A DNA stretch of 64,000 nt from Bacteroidia bacterium (GTDB taxonomy: Bacteria; Bacteroidota; Bacteroidia; Bacteroidales; Paludibacteraceae): positions 29,228 through 93,227 of the forward strand of contig SAAO01000013.1 of assembly GCA_009929375.1 (NCBI GenBank), written 5' to 3'. A program made the position numbers and the translations under genes. The notes under the pieces were generated by a model, which saw only the letters and a list, made by a program, of their open reading frames with translations, had not been told where the DNA came from and did no database searches. Below, piece by piece: positions 54,618-63,886 of the stretch. Position 1 is the stretch's first letter; each line of letters begins with the position of its first letter.

Positions 54618-55379
54618 TTAAATGTTTTTTAAATCGCCCATCGGGTATACAGGGAACATGTTTTCAACCATCCAATCGTTCGAATCGGCCGGTGTCATTT
54701 TCCAACCAGAGCTACAGGTAGAAACAACTTCCACAATTGAAGTTCCTTTATTTTCCATCGAATTTTCCAATGCTTTCTGAATGGCACGTTTACACTTCTT
54801 CACCGCTGCCACGGTATGAACAGCCTGACGTGTTACATAACAGGTTCCATCGAGTTTGGCCAGCAATTCGGTAATGTTCAGAGGGTGACCGGCCAGTGGA
54901 ATTTCGCGACCATTTGGCGAAGTTGACGATTTCATGCCTTTGAGTGTTGTCGGCGCCATTTGTCCGCCAGTCATTCCGTAAATACCATTGTTGATGAAGA
55001 TGATGGCGATGTTTTCACCACGGTTGCATGCATGTATGGTTTCTGCAGTTCCGATAGCGGCAAGGTCGCCATCGCCCTGATAGGTAAATACATAACGGTC
55101 AGGCAGAAGGCGTTTAATGCCTGTGGCAACCGCTGGTGCACGACCGTGAGCGGCTTGCTGCCAGTCAATATCAAGATATTTGTAGGCAAACACTGCACAA
55201 CCTACGGGAGCAACTCCGATAGTTTTATCCTGAATGCCCATTTCTTCGATAATTTCGCCCACAATTTTGTGAACCACACCGTGGCTGCAACCCGGGCAAT
55301 AATGCATGGGCGTATCGTTCATCACCTTGGTTTTTTCGTAAACCAGATTGGCGGGATTGATGATATCAGCTATATTCAT
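54618..55379 (-). CDS. 2-oxoacid:ferredoxin oxidoreductase beta subunit (TPP-binding)
   Basis: Carries thiamine diphosphate and, with alpha, decarboxylates the 2-oxoacid. 253 residues. MHYCPGCSHGVVHKIVGEI at the N-terminus, HGRAPAVATGIKRL, and the TPP/Mg motif GDGDLAAIGTAETIHACNRGENIAIIFINNGIYGMTGGQ. The next gene starts 45 bp downstream or overlaps by one base if its alternative ATG is used. Confidence 0.92.
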   Translation of the reverse strand: MNIADIINPANLVYEKTKVMNDTPMHYCPGCSHGVVHKIVGEIIEEMGIQDKTIGVAPVGCAVFAYKYLDIDWQQAAHGRAPAVATGIKRLLPDRYVFTYQGDGDLAAIGTAETIHACNRGENIAIIFINNGIYGMTGGQMAPTTLKGMKSSTSPNGREIPLAGHPLNITELLAKLDGTCYVTRQAVHTVAAVKKCKRAIQKALENSMENKGTSIVEVVSTCSSGWKMTPADSNDWMVENMFPVYPMGDLKNI

Positions 55380-55478
55380 TTTAATTTGATTTTTTTGTTT
55401 ATTATCCTCTTTTTTGTTCTGATTTCAACGGTATTTTTTTTGTTTTGATAGTTAAATCTGAACTTTGGATAAATGGGT

Positions 55479-56582
55479 TTAAATTTCAATAAGTTTGGAT
55501 TTTAATGCATTCAGAACTTCATCGGGTGAAGGAACAATTCCTCCCATTCTACCGTAAAATTCAACCGGAATTTTTCCGCATGTCGAAAGTCTTACATCTT
55601 CCACCATTTGTCCTGCATTCATTTCCACTGTGAGCATTCCTTTTACTTTCGCAGCATAATGTTTCAGAATGTCTTTAGGGAAAGGATAAAGTGTTATCGG
55701 GCGGATAAGTCCTACTTTCAAACCTTCTGCACGGGCAATTTCCATTGTTTTCTGACAAACACGTGCAGTTGTTCCGAATGCAACAATGATATAATCTGCA
55801 TCCTCGCAATTTATTTCTTCGTAGAGCACTTCTGTCTTTTCAATCTCACGATATCTGGCTTGCAGACGCATGTTTATTTCTTCCATTTCTTCGGCCTGAA
55901 GAGCAAGCGAAGTAATTACATTGGGTTTATCCTGAGGTCTTTTTCCCAAAGTTGACCATGGCGAAATTTTTCTGATTTCTTCTTCAGTCCAACGTGGAGT
56001 AAATGGTGGTAAAACCACTTTTTCCATCATTTGTCCGATAATTCCATCGGCAAGAACCATGGCCGGAGTACGGTATTTAAAAGCCAGATCAAAGGCCAGT
56101 ACGGTATGATCAGCCATTTCCTGAACAGAGGCCGGTGCAAGTGTAATCATTTTATAATCACCATGTCCACCGCCTTTTACAGTCTGAAAATAATCGGCCT
56201 GACTTGGTTGAATAGTTCCCAAACCAGGGCCTCCACGCATTACATTTACAATTACGCATGGCAATTCTGAACCTGCCATATACGAAATACCTTCCTGCAT
56301 AAGACTTACACCGGGGCTCGATGATGAAGTCATGGCTTTTTTACCACAACCTGCAGCTCCGTAAACCATGTTGATTGATGCAGTTTCGCTTTCGGCCTGC
56401 AAAACAACCATTCCGGTGGTATTCCAGGGTTCGAGTTCCATAAGCGTTTCCATAATTTCCGATTGCGGAGTAATTGGGTATCCGAAGTATCCATCGCAAC
56501 CACAGCGTATGGCAGCATGTGCAATGGCTTCATTGCCTTTCATCAAACGGACTTCCTCGTTATTTTGATTTGCTTTATTCAT
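55479..56582 (-). CDS. vorB: 2-oxoacid:ferredoxin oxidoreductase alpha subunit
   Basis: 367 residues. N-terminus MKGNEAIAHAAIRCGCDGYFGYPITPQSEIMETL followed by GAAGCGKKAMTSSSSPGVSLMQEGISYMAGSELPCVIVNVMRGGPGLGTIQPSQADYFQ, the pyrimidine-binding half of the TPP site. The C-terminal half has GLIRPITLYPFP and EMNAGQMVEDVRLS. Bacteroidota proteins of this type are usually named VorB (3-methyl-2-oxobutanoate), but KorA (2-oxoglutarate) is equally possible; substrate cannot be told from the sequence alone. Gap to delta 46 bp, to beta 99 bp. Confidence 0.9.
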   Translation of the reverse strand: MNKANQNNEEVRLMKGNEAIAHAAIRCGCDGYFGYPITPQSEIMETLMELEPWNTTGMVVLQAESETASINMVYGAAGCGKKAMTSSSSPGVSLMQEGISYMAGSELPCVIVNVMRGGPGLGTIQPSQADYFQTVKGGGHGDYKMITLAPASVQEMADHTVLAFDLAFKYRTPAMVLADGIIGQMMEKVVLPPFTPRWTEEEIRKISPWSTLGKRPQDKPNVITSLALQAEEMEEINMRLQARYREIEKTEVLYEEINCEDADYIIVAFGTTARVCQKTMEIARAEGLKVGLIRPITLYPFPKDILKHYAAKVKGMLTVEMNAGQMVEDVRLSTCGKIPVEFYGRMGGIVPSPDEVLNALKSKLIEI

Positions 56583-56628
56583 TCTTTCTGTTTATTTATT
56601 TTTGATTAAACATTTATTATTAAAAAGG

Positions 56629-56859
56629 CTACAAATCGTTTCGAACTTTGTAAACCGTGATACACGCATCCGGACAAACCGTGGCACAGGCCATACAGCC
56701 AATGCAGTTATCAGGGGTACTCATGTACGAAAAATTTAAACCTTTTGAATTTGCATCCTTCGAAAGTGCAAGCACATCGTACGGACATGCTACTACACAA
56801 AGGTCGCAACCTTTACAACGTTCAGTATTTACAACTACTGCTCCTTTAAATTTTGCCAT
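56629..56859 (-). CDS. 4Fe-4S ferredoxin-type delta subunit
   Basis: 76 residues with two CxxCxxCxxxCP clusters: CKGCDLCVVACPYDVL and CIGCMACATVCPDACI. This is the electron-transferring subunit that passes electrons from the 2-oxoacid oxidoreductase to soluble ferredoxin. First gene of the operon; first in transcription, a usual order in this phylum. Confidence 0.93.
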   Translation of the reverse strand: MAKFKGAVVVNTERCKGCDLCVVACPYDVLALSKDANSKGLNFSYMSTPDNCIGCMACATVCPDACITVYKVRNDL

Positions 56860-56887
56860 TTTTGTTTTTTATATTTAGTATCGTTTG

Positions 56888-56895
56888 CAAAAGTA
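56888..56895 (-). promoter_or_regulatory. -7 element of the oxidoreductase operon
   Basis: Minus-strand TACTTTTG, 28 nt upstream of the delta subunit ATG; no clear -33 spacing. Confidence 0.45.
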
Positions 56896-56948
56896 ATTAA
56901 AAATGCTCACTTACATGAAAAGTGTGCATTTTATTGCATTTATTCTGT

Positions 56949-57719
56949 TTATTTTAATTTATTTGAAAACATCCAACTCAGAAAATCTTCCTGTGCAAAA
57001 GCATTTGTCCAGCTTCCGTGACCAACATCGGGGAACATAAATAGTTCGACATTCTGAGCTCCGTTTGCTTTTAGTTCTACATATGCACTTCTCGAATGCT
57101 CCGGTGAAACAGTAGGATCGGCATCGCCATGATATATGCGTATTGGCATATGGCTGATTTTTTTTATTCGATTTACATTCACACCTCCGCAAATAGGCAA
57201 TGCTGCCGCAAATTTACGGGGATAACGTGTTATCAGATCGAAAGTTCCCATGCCACCCATTGATAATCCGGTCACATATATTCGGTTTTTATCCACAGCT
57301 TCCATTTTTTCAAGCTCTTTGATCAAACGGATAACCATTTGCATAGCCTCAGTCGCCGGTGCTTTTTCAGGATAACTGAATCCATCTTTTCTCTCTGAAA
57401 TAGGAGCCCAGTATCCACCGGCCGGACATTGTGGAAATATCACAATAGCTGGGTATTTCTGACGGTTCGCTTCGTTTGTGAACAACCACGACCCATGAAC
57501 CAACTGTTTTTCATTATCGTTTCCACGTTCGCCTGCACCATGCAGAAATACTACAAGTGGATAGGTTTTCGTTCGATCGTAATTTTCGGGGAATAAAATA
57601 CGGTAAGGGAGAGTGTTTTCCTTGAAAGTAAAATATCTTTTCTGATATAGTTCGTTTTGAGCATTCAGTGGTTGTAAAATCCAAAGCAATACTGCAGCAA
57701 AAAAAAGTGTTTTCTTCAT
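56949..57719 (-). CDS. Secreted alpha/beta hydrolase (esterase or prolyl-oligopeptidase-like)
   Basis: 256 residues; signal MKKTLFFAAVLLWILQPLNAQ with cleavage near residue 21. Alpha/beta hydrolase fold: oxyanion loop VVFLHGAGERGNDN, nucleophile in GLSMGGMG, acid in YHGDADPTVSPEHS, His in PDVGHGSWTNAF. Pattern resembles phospholipase/carboxylesterase or PHB depolymerase-like esterases often used on plant polysaccharide esters in Bacteroidota. No CAZyme neighbour here, so the substrate is open. Single gene on the minus strand. Confidence 0.88.
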   Translation of the reverse strand: MKKTLFFAAVLLWILQPLNAQNELYQKRYFTFKENTLPYRILFPENYDRTKTYPLVVFLHGAGERGNDNEKQLVHGSWLFTNEANRQKYPAIVIFPQCPAGGYWAPISERKDGFSYPEKAPATEAMQMVIRLIKELEKMEAVDKNRIYVTGLSMGGMGTFDLITRYPRKFAAALPICGGVNVNRIKKISHMPIRIYHGDADPTVSPEHSRSAYVELKANGAQNVELFMFPDVGHGSWTNAFAQEDFLSWMFSNKLK

Positions 57720-57986
57720 GTGAGTTTTAATTTTAGATAATCGGTCAATAAAATTTTCCCTTATTAGTATTCCCCGCTTTTTTTGAAATTACGATGCAAA
57801 TGAAAATCAAAATTGCACATTTTCCAAGAAAGTGGGAAATAAACTTGTTTTTCGGGATGAAACGGTATTATTTGGGACGAAATACTCCTTATTTTAGCCC
57901 CGAATAAATGTTTTTAGTTGAATAAAAATGAATATTTTTCCAAAACTCCTACAAAAATAATAATTTAATTCTGAATAAAATCAGTT

Positions 57987-58457
57987 TTACTTCCAATTTT
58001 TAAAGGGGTTTTTAATTAAAAATGAATTGTAAAATCTGAAATCGCCGGTAACTTCATTCCCAAGCCATTCAGGCTTTTCGAAACTCTCGTCAGTGTTCTC
58101 AAGTTCAATTTCAATCAGTATCAAACCTTCGTTTTCACCTTTAAATTCGTCTATTTCAAACTTTTTTCCGGCAAAAATTACTTCGTGTCTTATTTTTTCA
58201 ATTTGTTCTGGTTCACAAAGCGTTAAAAGTGCGATTCCATCTGTGTAATCTATTTCTTTTTCCCATTCGTAACGACTCAGCCCACCATCGGTGCTTTTAC
58301 CTTTAATTGTAAGAAATGCTTTTTGATCACGGATTCGTACACGCACAGATCGTCGTTTATCAGCACACATATAGCCCTGTGCTATCTGGTAGCTTCGGCT
58401 TATTGAGTTACGCCAATCGTCGTTTGCTGCTAAAAATTTCCGTTCTATTTCTATCAT
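57987..58457 (-). CDS. CYTH domain protein
   Basis: 156 residues. Begins with the signature MIEIERKFLA (EIERKF motif) and has the alternating charged strands VRVRIRDQKAFLTIKGK, SRYEWEKEI, KIRHEVIFAGKKFEIDEF and LILIEIELEN of the triphosphate tunnel fold. CYTH members bind triphosphates with Mg or Mn; bacterial ones include inorganic triphosphatase and class IV adenylate cyclase, so the reaction is uncertain. Starts 12 bp downstream of the AddB-like gene and probably shares its transcript. Confidence 0.92.
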   Translation of the reverse strand: MIEIERKFLAANDDWRNSISRSYQIAQGYMCADKRRSVRVRIRDQKAFLTIKGKSTDGGLSRYEWEKEIDYTDGIALLTLCEPEQIEKIRHEVIFAGKKFEIDEFKGENEGLILIEIELENTDESFEKPEWLGNEVTGDFRFYNSFLIKNPFKNWK

Positions 58458-58469
58458 TCTGTTTATTAT

Positions 58470-61346
58470 TTATCTGTTACAAATGGCCTTGTATTGACAG
58501 TATTCGCAGTTTTTTTCAACTTTAGTCTGGCCGAAAGGAACTGTCGGATCAAAAATCTCATCAATACACTGTCTGAGTTTTTCGCTGAATTCAGCTTCAT
58601 AAACCCCGAAATCATCAACGGTATTGTTCATATTTTTATCCGGTTTATGATGCAGATAAATGTCAAAATCTTTTCCAAACAGATTTCGAATGTAATAAAT
58701 ACCCGGAATCATGGTTTTTCCATCGGCATATTGCTTATAAAGTAACCCGTACAGAAATGTCTGAAGCACATATTTTGGCCTCTTTTCATTTTCCGGATTA
58801 AATACATCGTCAAGATTTTTAAAATCGAGACTTCCTGCGCCCGTTTTATAGTCGATAATATGTATGTGCCCATCTTTTTCATCAACTCTGTCGATAAATC
58901 CCTTGATATTTACCTCGCCTTCGGAAAATGGAAATCTGATATGGCAGCGCTTTTCCGATTCGACATATTTAAATGGTGTCCTGTTTTTATCTGAGTTTAA
59001 AAGCTTGATAACGTACTTTTGTATTACGTTGTAAATAAGCAATAAATTGCCTTCAAGTGTAATGTTTTCATCGTTTTTTCGTTTGAAAAACTCTTTAGCA
59101 AAAGCCCGCTTTATTTCTCTCTCAATATTGAGTTTGTTTTTAATCAGTTCGTCTAAATCACTGCTGTTTACAATTTGTCCGTTGAAAGGTTTATAAATAT
59201 TTTCGAGTACAGCATGAAAAATAGTTCCGAATGTATTGTTCTCAATGGTTTCAGTTACCTCATCGGCTTCCTCAATCGACTCAACACGGGTGAGATAAAA
59301 CTGAAGGGGACAATTTATATAAGTGTTCAGTGAACTTGCTGACAGAGATTTTGACTCCTCGCTGTTTGACGTGAACTGGGCCAGTTTCTTCATAACTGCC
59401 GGCGTTTTCACGATGCTAATTGGCTCATTGTCCTTGAACGAAATATTATAATCGAGGGCTACTTTTCTGATTTTGATACCGTAATGATATTCAAGTTGAT
59501 GAATATATCGACTAACTTCGCCTGTTTGCATACCATCAGTTCTCGAATCGTAAGTCAGGAAAATGCGTTTTGCCCTGTGAATCAAACGGTAAAAGTTATA
59601 CGATGTAATGGCGTCCTGCTGTTCGTAAGTTGGCAACCCGAATCCTTTGCGTAGATTGTAAGGAATAAAACTATTAGCATGCGAACGTTTGGGAAAAACG
59701 CCTTCGTTGAATGAGCTGATAACGAGGTTTTCGAAATCGAGTCCGCGCGTTTCGAGCACTCCCATCACCTGCAGTCCGTCCAATGGTTCGCCGATAAAAG
59801 GTATGCTGATGCCTGCACAGAGCTGTTTTACCAGTCCCATAAGCGTTTCGGGCGACATTTCTACTTTATTAAGCTGATCTTTCAGCAAATCATTCAACCG
59901 GTTGATAGTTACAAAATACTGATAAATAAAGTCGCATTCGAGCTTATAATCATGCGTTTCGTCCGAAGCTTTAAGCCATGAACTCAATAAAGTCCTAAGA
60001 ATTTTCAGAAGATAATCCGGATATTCATATGCCTGATTTTGTGGAGCGAAAATAGCTTTCAGCAATTCGTTTTTGTGTAGAATAGCTGCATCCACATAAA
60101 TGAGGTTTGAGGCAATCATTTGCTTCGAAATACTGTTTACAGCTTCCGGACAAATAAGTTCAATGTATTGATGATGAAGAATATCGGTTACATTCTGATG
60201 ATAAAAGCTGCTGTTGTTGCCTGAAATTCGCTTACGTCGTTGTAATTCAAATATATGGTCAATCAGGCCCGAAACAGGTGTGGCATTGAGCGGAAAACCC
60301 ATTGTCACATTTATTTTCCCGATTTGAGCGGGAAGTGAGTGTAAAAGCGGAATCAGCAGATTTTCGTCGGGTAGCACAACAGCAGTTTTAATCCACGATT
60401 TTTCGTCGTTTTCTGCCGGATAAAGTTTTTCCAGAATGGCATGAAGCTGTTTTGCTTGTCCGACTGCCGATGGTACGGCTATAAGTTCAATCTCTTTCTC
60501 CAGAAAATGGTCGTTTTCGTTTCGGAGCTGAAATTTTGACGGGAAAATGTGACTGTTCTCTGCAAAATATCGCGAAGCCGGATTGTCGCCGTCCTGCAAA
60601 GGAATTGATTCATAATCCCAGTAAAAATCGGTATTTCCACGTTTTTGCAATTCGCTCATAAGAGTTTTCTCGCAAGGATTGAGCGCATTAAATCCTACAA
60701 AAACAAATTCTTTATTGTTCAGATAATCAATTGTTTCCTTTGTTTTTAAACGTTCAGCCACATTTCTGAAAATCATTCCTTCTGTAGCTGTATTTTCAAG
60801 CAAAAGCTCATTTCTGAATTGCTCATACACCGGAAAAAGAATTTTCCATGTAGTCAGAAAATCATCCTGTGATTTGTTTTTTGTTGAAGGTTCAAAATTA
60901 TTCCAAAACTGACGAATGGCTTTGAGCTGATTTTCAGTAAAATCATTAAAAAGCAAATCAATTTCCTTTAAATCAGTTACGTTGCTGAAAACCTGTTTAG
61001 CATCGGCTAGATAACGATCTACATCATCGAAATCGGAAAGCAACATTTCGCCCCAGAAAACAAAATCGTCGAATGTTTCCTCGGTTTTACTATGTTGTAA
61101 ATATATATTGTACAGACGAAAAAGCGATGAAAGCCGATCGGTAATTTGCAGATCACAAGCTGCATAGAAACAATCGTTTATGGTAAGAATTTCAGGCGAA
61201 AACAGGGGTTTATCAATCATTTCGGTCAAATACCGGCGGAAAAACAGTCCTGCTCTGCGGTTTGGGAAGACGAAAGTAAACCGTGTAATTCCGGTATGGT
61301 ACTGTTGATAGTATGTTTCGGCTACGCGGTATAAAAATGAATTCAT
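58470..61346 (-). CDS. PD-(D/E)XK nuclease family protein (AddB-like)
   Basis: 958 residues. The N-terminal part (FTFVFPNRRAGLFFRRYL) is a helicase-like but degenerate domain, as in AddB; LVISSFNEGVFPKRSHANSFIPYNLRKGFGLPTYEQQ is the conserved middle. A C-terminal RecB-type nuclease has GFIDRVDEKDGHIHIIDYKTGAG (catalytic D and K) and an iron-sulfur site with one Cys in NTYINCPLQFYL and three in NCEYCQYKAIC. Such proteins help resect double-strand breaks, usually with an AddA partner; no AddA is adjacent here. The partner may lie outside the window. Confidence 0.9.
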   Translation of the reverse strand: MNSFLYRVAETYYQQYHTGITRFTFVFPNRRAGLFFRRYLTEMIDKPLFSPEILTINDCFYAACDLQITDRLSSLFRLYNIYLQHSKTEETFDDFVFWGEMLLSDFDDVDRYLADAKQVFSNVTDLKEIDLLFNDFTENQLKAIRQFWNNFEPSTKNKSQDDFLTTWKILFPVYEQFRNELLLENTATEGMIFRNVAERLKTKETIDYLNNKEFVFVGFNALNPCEKTLMSELQKRGNTDFYWDYESIPLQDGDNPASRYFAENSHIFPSKFQLRNENDHFLEKEIELIAVPSAVGQAKQLHAILEKLYPAENDEKSWIKTAVVLPDENLLIPLLHSLPAQIGKINVTMGFPLNATPVSGLIDHIFELQRRKRISGNNSSFYHQNVTDILHHQYIELICPEAVNSISKQMIASNLIYVDAAILHKNELLKAIFAPQNQAYEYPDYLLKILRTLLSSWLKASDETHDYKLECDFIYQYFVTINRLNDLLKDQLNKVEMSPETLMGLVKQLCAGISIPFIGEPLDGLQVMGVLETRGLDFENLVISSFNEGVFPKRSHANSFIPYNLRKGFGLPTYEQQDAITSYNFYRLIHRAKRIFLTYDSRTDGMQTGEVSRYIHQLEYHYGIKIRKVALDYNISFKDNEPISIVKTPAVMKKLAQFTSNSEESKSLSASSLNTYINCPLQFYLTRVESIEEADEVTETIENNTFGTIFHAVLENIYKPFNGQIVNSSDLDELIKNKLNIEREIKRAFAKEFFKRKNDENITLEGNLLLIYNVIQKYVIKLLNSDKNRTPFKYVESEKRCHIRFPFSEGEVNIKGFIDRVDEKDGHIHIIDYKTGAGSLDFKNLDDVFNPENEKRPKYVLQTFLYGLLYKQYADGKTMIPGIYYIRNLFGKDFDIYLHHKPDKNMNNTVDDFGVYEAEFSEKLRQCIDEIFDPTVPFGQTKVEKNCEYCQYKAICNR

Positions 61347-61538
61347 TAGATTTGACTTTCAATAATTAATCGTCTCATTTACAGTTGTAAATAGAAATTT
61401 CCTGAGGTTCTGTTCTGAAACCTTTAGAGGCTTGCTAAAGTACGAAACAATCATTGAAGTTCAAAATTTAAATATGATTTATTTGGCTTTAGTAAGCGTC
61501 CGATTAAGCAAAAGTAAAGTGAGTGAGCATTTTTTGAT

Positions 61539-61546
61539 TATTTTTG
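61539..61546 (+). promoter_or_regulatory. -7 element for the DUF554 gene
   Basis: TATTTTTG, 30 nt before the ATG at 61577; -33 not clear. Confidence 0.45.
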
Positions 61547-61576
61547 CAACTAATTTTTTCAGAATAAGTACAAATT

Positions 61577-62251
61577 ATGATAGGAACACTGGTAAATGCC
61601 GGAGCTGTGATTGTGGGTGGCGCAGTGGGGATGCTGTTTAATAAAAGTATGCCCGAGCGTTTTAAAACTATTTATTTTCAAGCAGTTGGACTTTTTACAA
61701 TTGCAATGGGAATTGGTATGGTTTACAATATGCAAAACATTCTGATAGTGGTTAGCAGCGTGGCTGTGGGAGCACTTTTAGGCGAATGGATGAATATTGA
61801 ACGCGCTGTGGATCGGTTGAGCGAATATCTGCGTAAAAAACTGCGAATTGGCAACGAAAAATTTTCCGAAGGCCTGGTTACCTCATTTCTGTTGTTTTGT
61901 ATTGGTGCAATGACCATTGTGGGCGCAATCGATGAAGGTACCGGCCGTTCGTCGGAAGTGTTGTTTACAAAGTCGCTAATGGATGGATTTTCAGCGCTTC
62001 TGCTAGCCTCAGCATTTGGTTTGGGTGTGATATTTTCGTCGGTACCATTACTTATTTTTCAGGGTGGAATTACATTGCTGGCCATGAGCGCTTCTCAATT
62101 TTTTACGCCCGAAATTATCGCCGGGCTCACTTCTACAGGAGGAATTCTTTTAATCGGATTGGGAATTAATATTCTGGAAATCAAAAAACTGAGAATAATG
62201 AACATGCTTCCTGCATTACTGGTAGTAATTGTTCTGCTTTCGATATTCTGA
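61577..62251 (+). CDS. DUF554 integral membrane protein (YqgA/YdfK-like)
   Basis: 224 residues with about six membrane segments. Starts MIGTLVNAGAVIVGGAVGMLF, followed by GLFTIAMGIGM, VVSSVAVGALLGEWMNIE, FLLFCIGAMTIVGAIDEGTG, LASAFGLGVIFSSVPLLIFQGGIT and GGILLIGLGINILEIKKLRI, the DUF554 pattern. Probable transporter of unknown substrate. Convergent with the next gene, sharing a bidirectional terminator. Confidence 0.92.
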   Translation: MIGTLVNAGAVIVGGAVGMLFNKSMPERFKTIYFQAVGLFTIAMGIGMVYNMQNILIVVSSVAVGALLGEWMNIERAVDRLSEYLRKKLRIGNEKFSEGLVTSFLLFCIGAMTIVGAIDEGTGRSSEVLFTKSLMDGFSALLLASAFGLGVIFSSVPLLIFQGGITLLAMSASQFFTPEIIAGLTSTGGILLIGLGINILEIKKLRIMNMLPALLVVIVLLSIF

Positions 62252-62270
62252 TATTTTACAATTACATAAA

Positions 62271-62308
62271 AAAATGGGTTTGCTGAAATTATCCGGCAAA
62301 CCCATTTT
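62271..62308. terminator. Bidirectional terminator
   Basis: AAAATGGGTTTGC (62271-62283) and GCAAACCCATTTT (62296-62308), both sides with A/T runs; between convergent genes. Confidence 0.95.
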
Positions 62309-62324
62309 CTTTTTCTCTTTATCT

Positions 62325-63704
62325 TCAAAGTTTTTTAATCCACTTTTCAATTATTTCAGGCACTACTGGCGACATGGTTTGTTCAATTTGTCCATATTCC
62401 ATTGGCGAACCTGTTGTACATTCCTGAAACAAATGATTCAGACCTTCGAGTTCTTTCAAAACATATTTTTTGTTTCCCGCTTTCTTCAATGCGGTTTCAA
62501 TGGCTGCAAGGTTTTCTTTGGCTGGAACCTGTAAATCTTTTGAACCAATAAGCGCCAAAACAGGCGTTTTCAGTTTCGAGAGAGTAGAAGCAGGGTCGTA
62601 ATTCAGGAAATACTGCATCCAGGGCGAAGTGAGTTGCGCAATTTGCGCAGGCAAAGCTTCCGATATTTTAGCACTGTCGGTATTTCCTGTGAGCTGCTTA
62701 CGCAGATAATCTTCAATTTTCGGGACTAAAACTGTTTGGTCAGTTTCAGTTTTCATCAAATCGAAAATATACCTGTTTGTGTCCTGATTTTTTTTAATTT
62801 CAGACTCAGGCATACCGCTTGCACGTCCGATAAGTTCCTGTTGCATAAGTACAATTTCACGTCCTGAAAGTCCGGGTCCTGCAAGCATTACGATAAATGC
62901 CACATCCTTGTTTCTCAGTGCGGTAATCGGAGCGATTAAGCCACCTTCACTATGTCCGATAAGCCCCATTCGCGAAGTTTTCACTTCTTTTCTGGTTTTC
63001 AGATATTGAATGGCAGCTTCAGCATCGTACGAAAAATCCACTGTGGTTGCAGCACCGAAGTTTCCTTCCGATTTTCCTACACCGCGGTCATCAAAACGCA
63101 GCACTGCAATTCCTGTACGGGTCAATTTATCGGCTAGAACCAAAAATGGCTTGTGTCCCATTAAAGCTTCGTTTCTATCCTGCGGTCCGCTTCCTGAAAT
63201 CAAAACTACAACCGGGTATTTTCCTTTTTTTGAAGGATATGTAAATGTTCCTGCCAGTTTTATTCCATCCTTTTTGTTTTCAAAAAATACTTCTTCCGAA
63301 TTGTATGGATATGGTTTTACAGGTTCCTGTGGTTTCAGTGCCGGTTCGGTTTTTTCTGCATTTTTGCTCAATATAAGTTTCGCAGTTAAGCCTGCCTGCG
63401 AAAATTCTCCGGCAATATTTCCTGTCCCATCAGGTGAGCCTTTGTATTCAATACCTGCCTGTTTAAGTTTAATTGTCACGACATTGTTTTCAAAAGTAAC
63501 TGAACTCAAAGGAATTCCGTTTGCTCCCTGATCGGGGCTGTCCATTGTTCCTGAATACCCGTTGTCGTTTTTTTCGATATTAAACACCAAATGGAGTTTT
63601 GTTCCCTGTACATTTAACGTACCTTTCCAACTACCGGTAATATCTTCAGCTGATGCTGAAAATAAAGTCAGCAAAAATGCCAGAATAAACACAAATTTTT
63701 TCAT
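62325..63704 (-). CDS. Exported alpha/beta hydrolase (S9/S33-like) with N-terminal beta domain
   Basis: 459 residues. Signal peptide MKKFVFILAFLLTLFSASA. Residues about 20-115 form a lipocalin-like beta domain (ITGSWKGTLNVQGTKLHLVFNIEKN, GYSGTMDSPDQG). The hydrolase part has VVVLISGSGPQDRNE, LRFDDRGVGKSEG, nucleophile elbow GHSEGGLIAP, and a C-terminal His in GLNHLFQE; ALIGSKDLQVP supplies the acid. Resembles secreted serine aminopeptidase/esterase proteins common in the phylum. Substrate unknown. Single gene on the minus strand. Confidence 0.88.
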   Translation of the reverse strand: MKKFVFILAFLLTLFSASAEDITGSWKGTLNVQGTKLHLVFNIEKNDNGYSGTMDSPDQGANGIPLSSVTFENNVVTIKLKQAGIEYKGSPDGTGNIAGEFSQAGLTAKLILSKNAEKTEPALKPQEPVKPYPYNSEEVFFENKKDGIKLAGTFTYPSKKGKYPVVVLISGSGPQDRNEALMGHKPFLVLADKLTRTGIAVLRFDDRGVGKSEGNFGAATTVDFSYDAEAAIQYLKTRKEVKTSRMGLIGHSEGGLIAPITALRNKDVAFIVMLAGPGLSGREIVLMQQELIGRASGMPESEIKKNQDTNRYIFDLMKTETDQTVLVPKIEDYLRKQLTGNTDSAKISEALPAQIAQLTSPWMQYFLNYDPASTLSKLKTPVLALIGSKDLQVPAKENLAAIETALKKAGNKKYVLKELEGLNHLFQECTTGSPMEYGQIEQTMSPVVPEIIEKWIKKL

Positions 63705-63727
63705 GTCTGTATGGATTTTTATTATTA

Positions 63728-63886
63728 CTAAACCAGTTTAATTATCTGAAATATAATGATTTTTGAAATAGCCTCGGCAATTATGAGGCCGATTATAAAA
63801 CTAATAACTAATTTTTGTCCGTCTCCGCCTGTCGAAACCTTAAAAGCATTGAACATCAAGGCAATTGACCATACTATGATTGGCAA
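63728..63886 (-). CDS. Possible small hydrophobic protein or gene remnant
   Basis: The minus-strand frame from 63901 to the stop at 63728 is open and reads as two membrane segments: TLPIIVWSIALMFNAF and then KLVISFIIGLIIAEAISKIIIFQII, with a polar VSTGGDGQ turn. No ATG lies at the front: TTG at 63886 would give 52 residues and ATG at 63856 would give 42; TGA and TAG codons stand just upstream. It may be a tiny membrane protein, a truncated gene, or chance. It lies upstream of the hydrolase gene on the same strand. Confidence 0.3.
   Translation of the reverse strand: MPIIVWSIALMFNAFKVSTGGDGQKLVISFIIGLIIAEAISKIIIFQIIKLV

Noticed and set aside
54960..55448. 162-residue plus-strand open frame
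   Set aside because: Antisense to the TPP-binding beta subunit; no family pattern.
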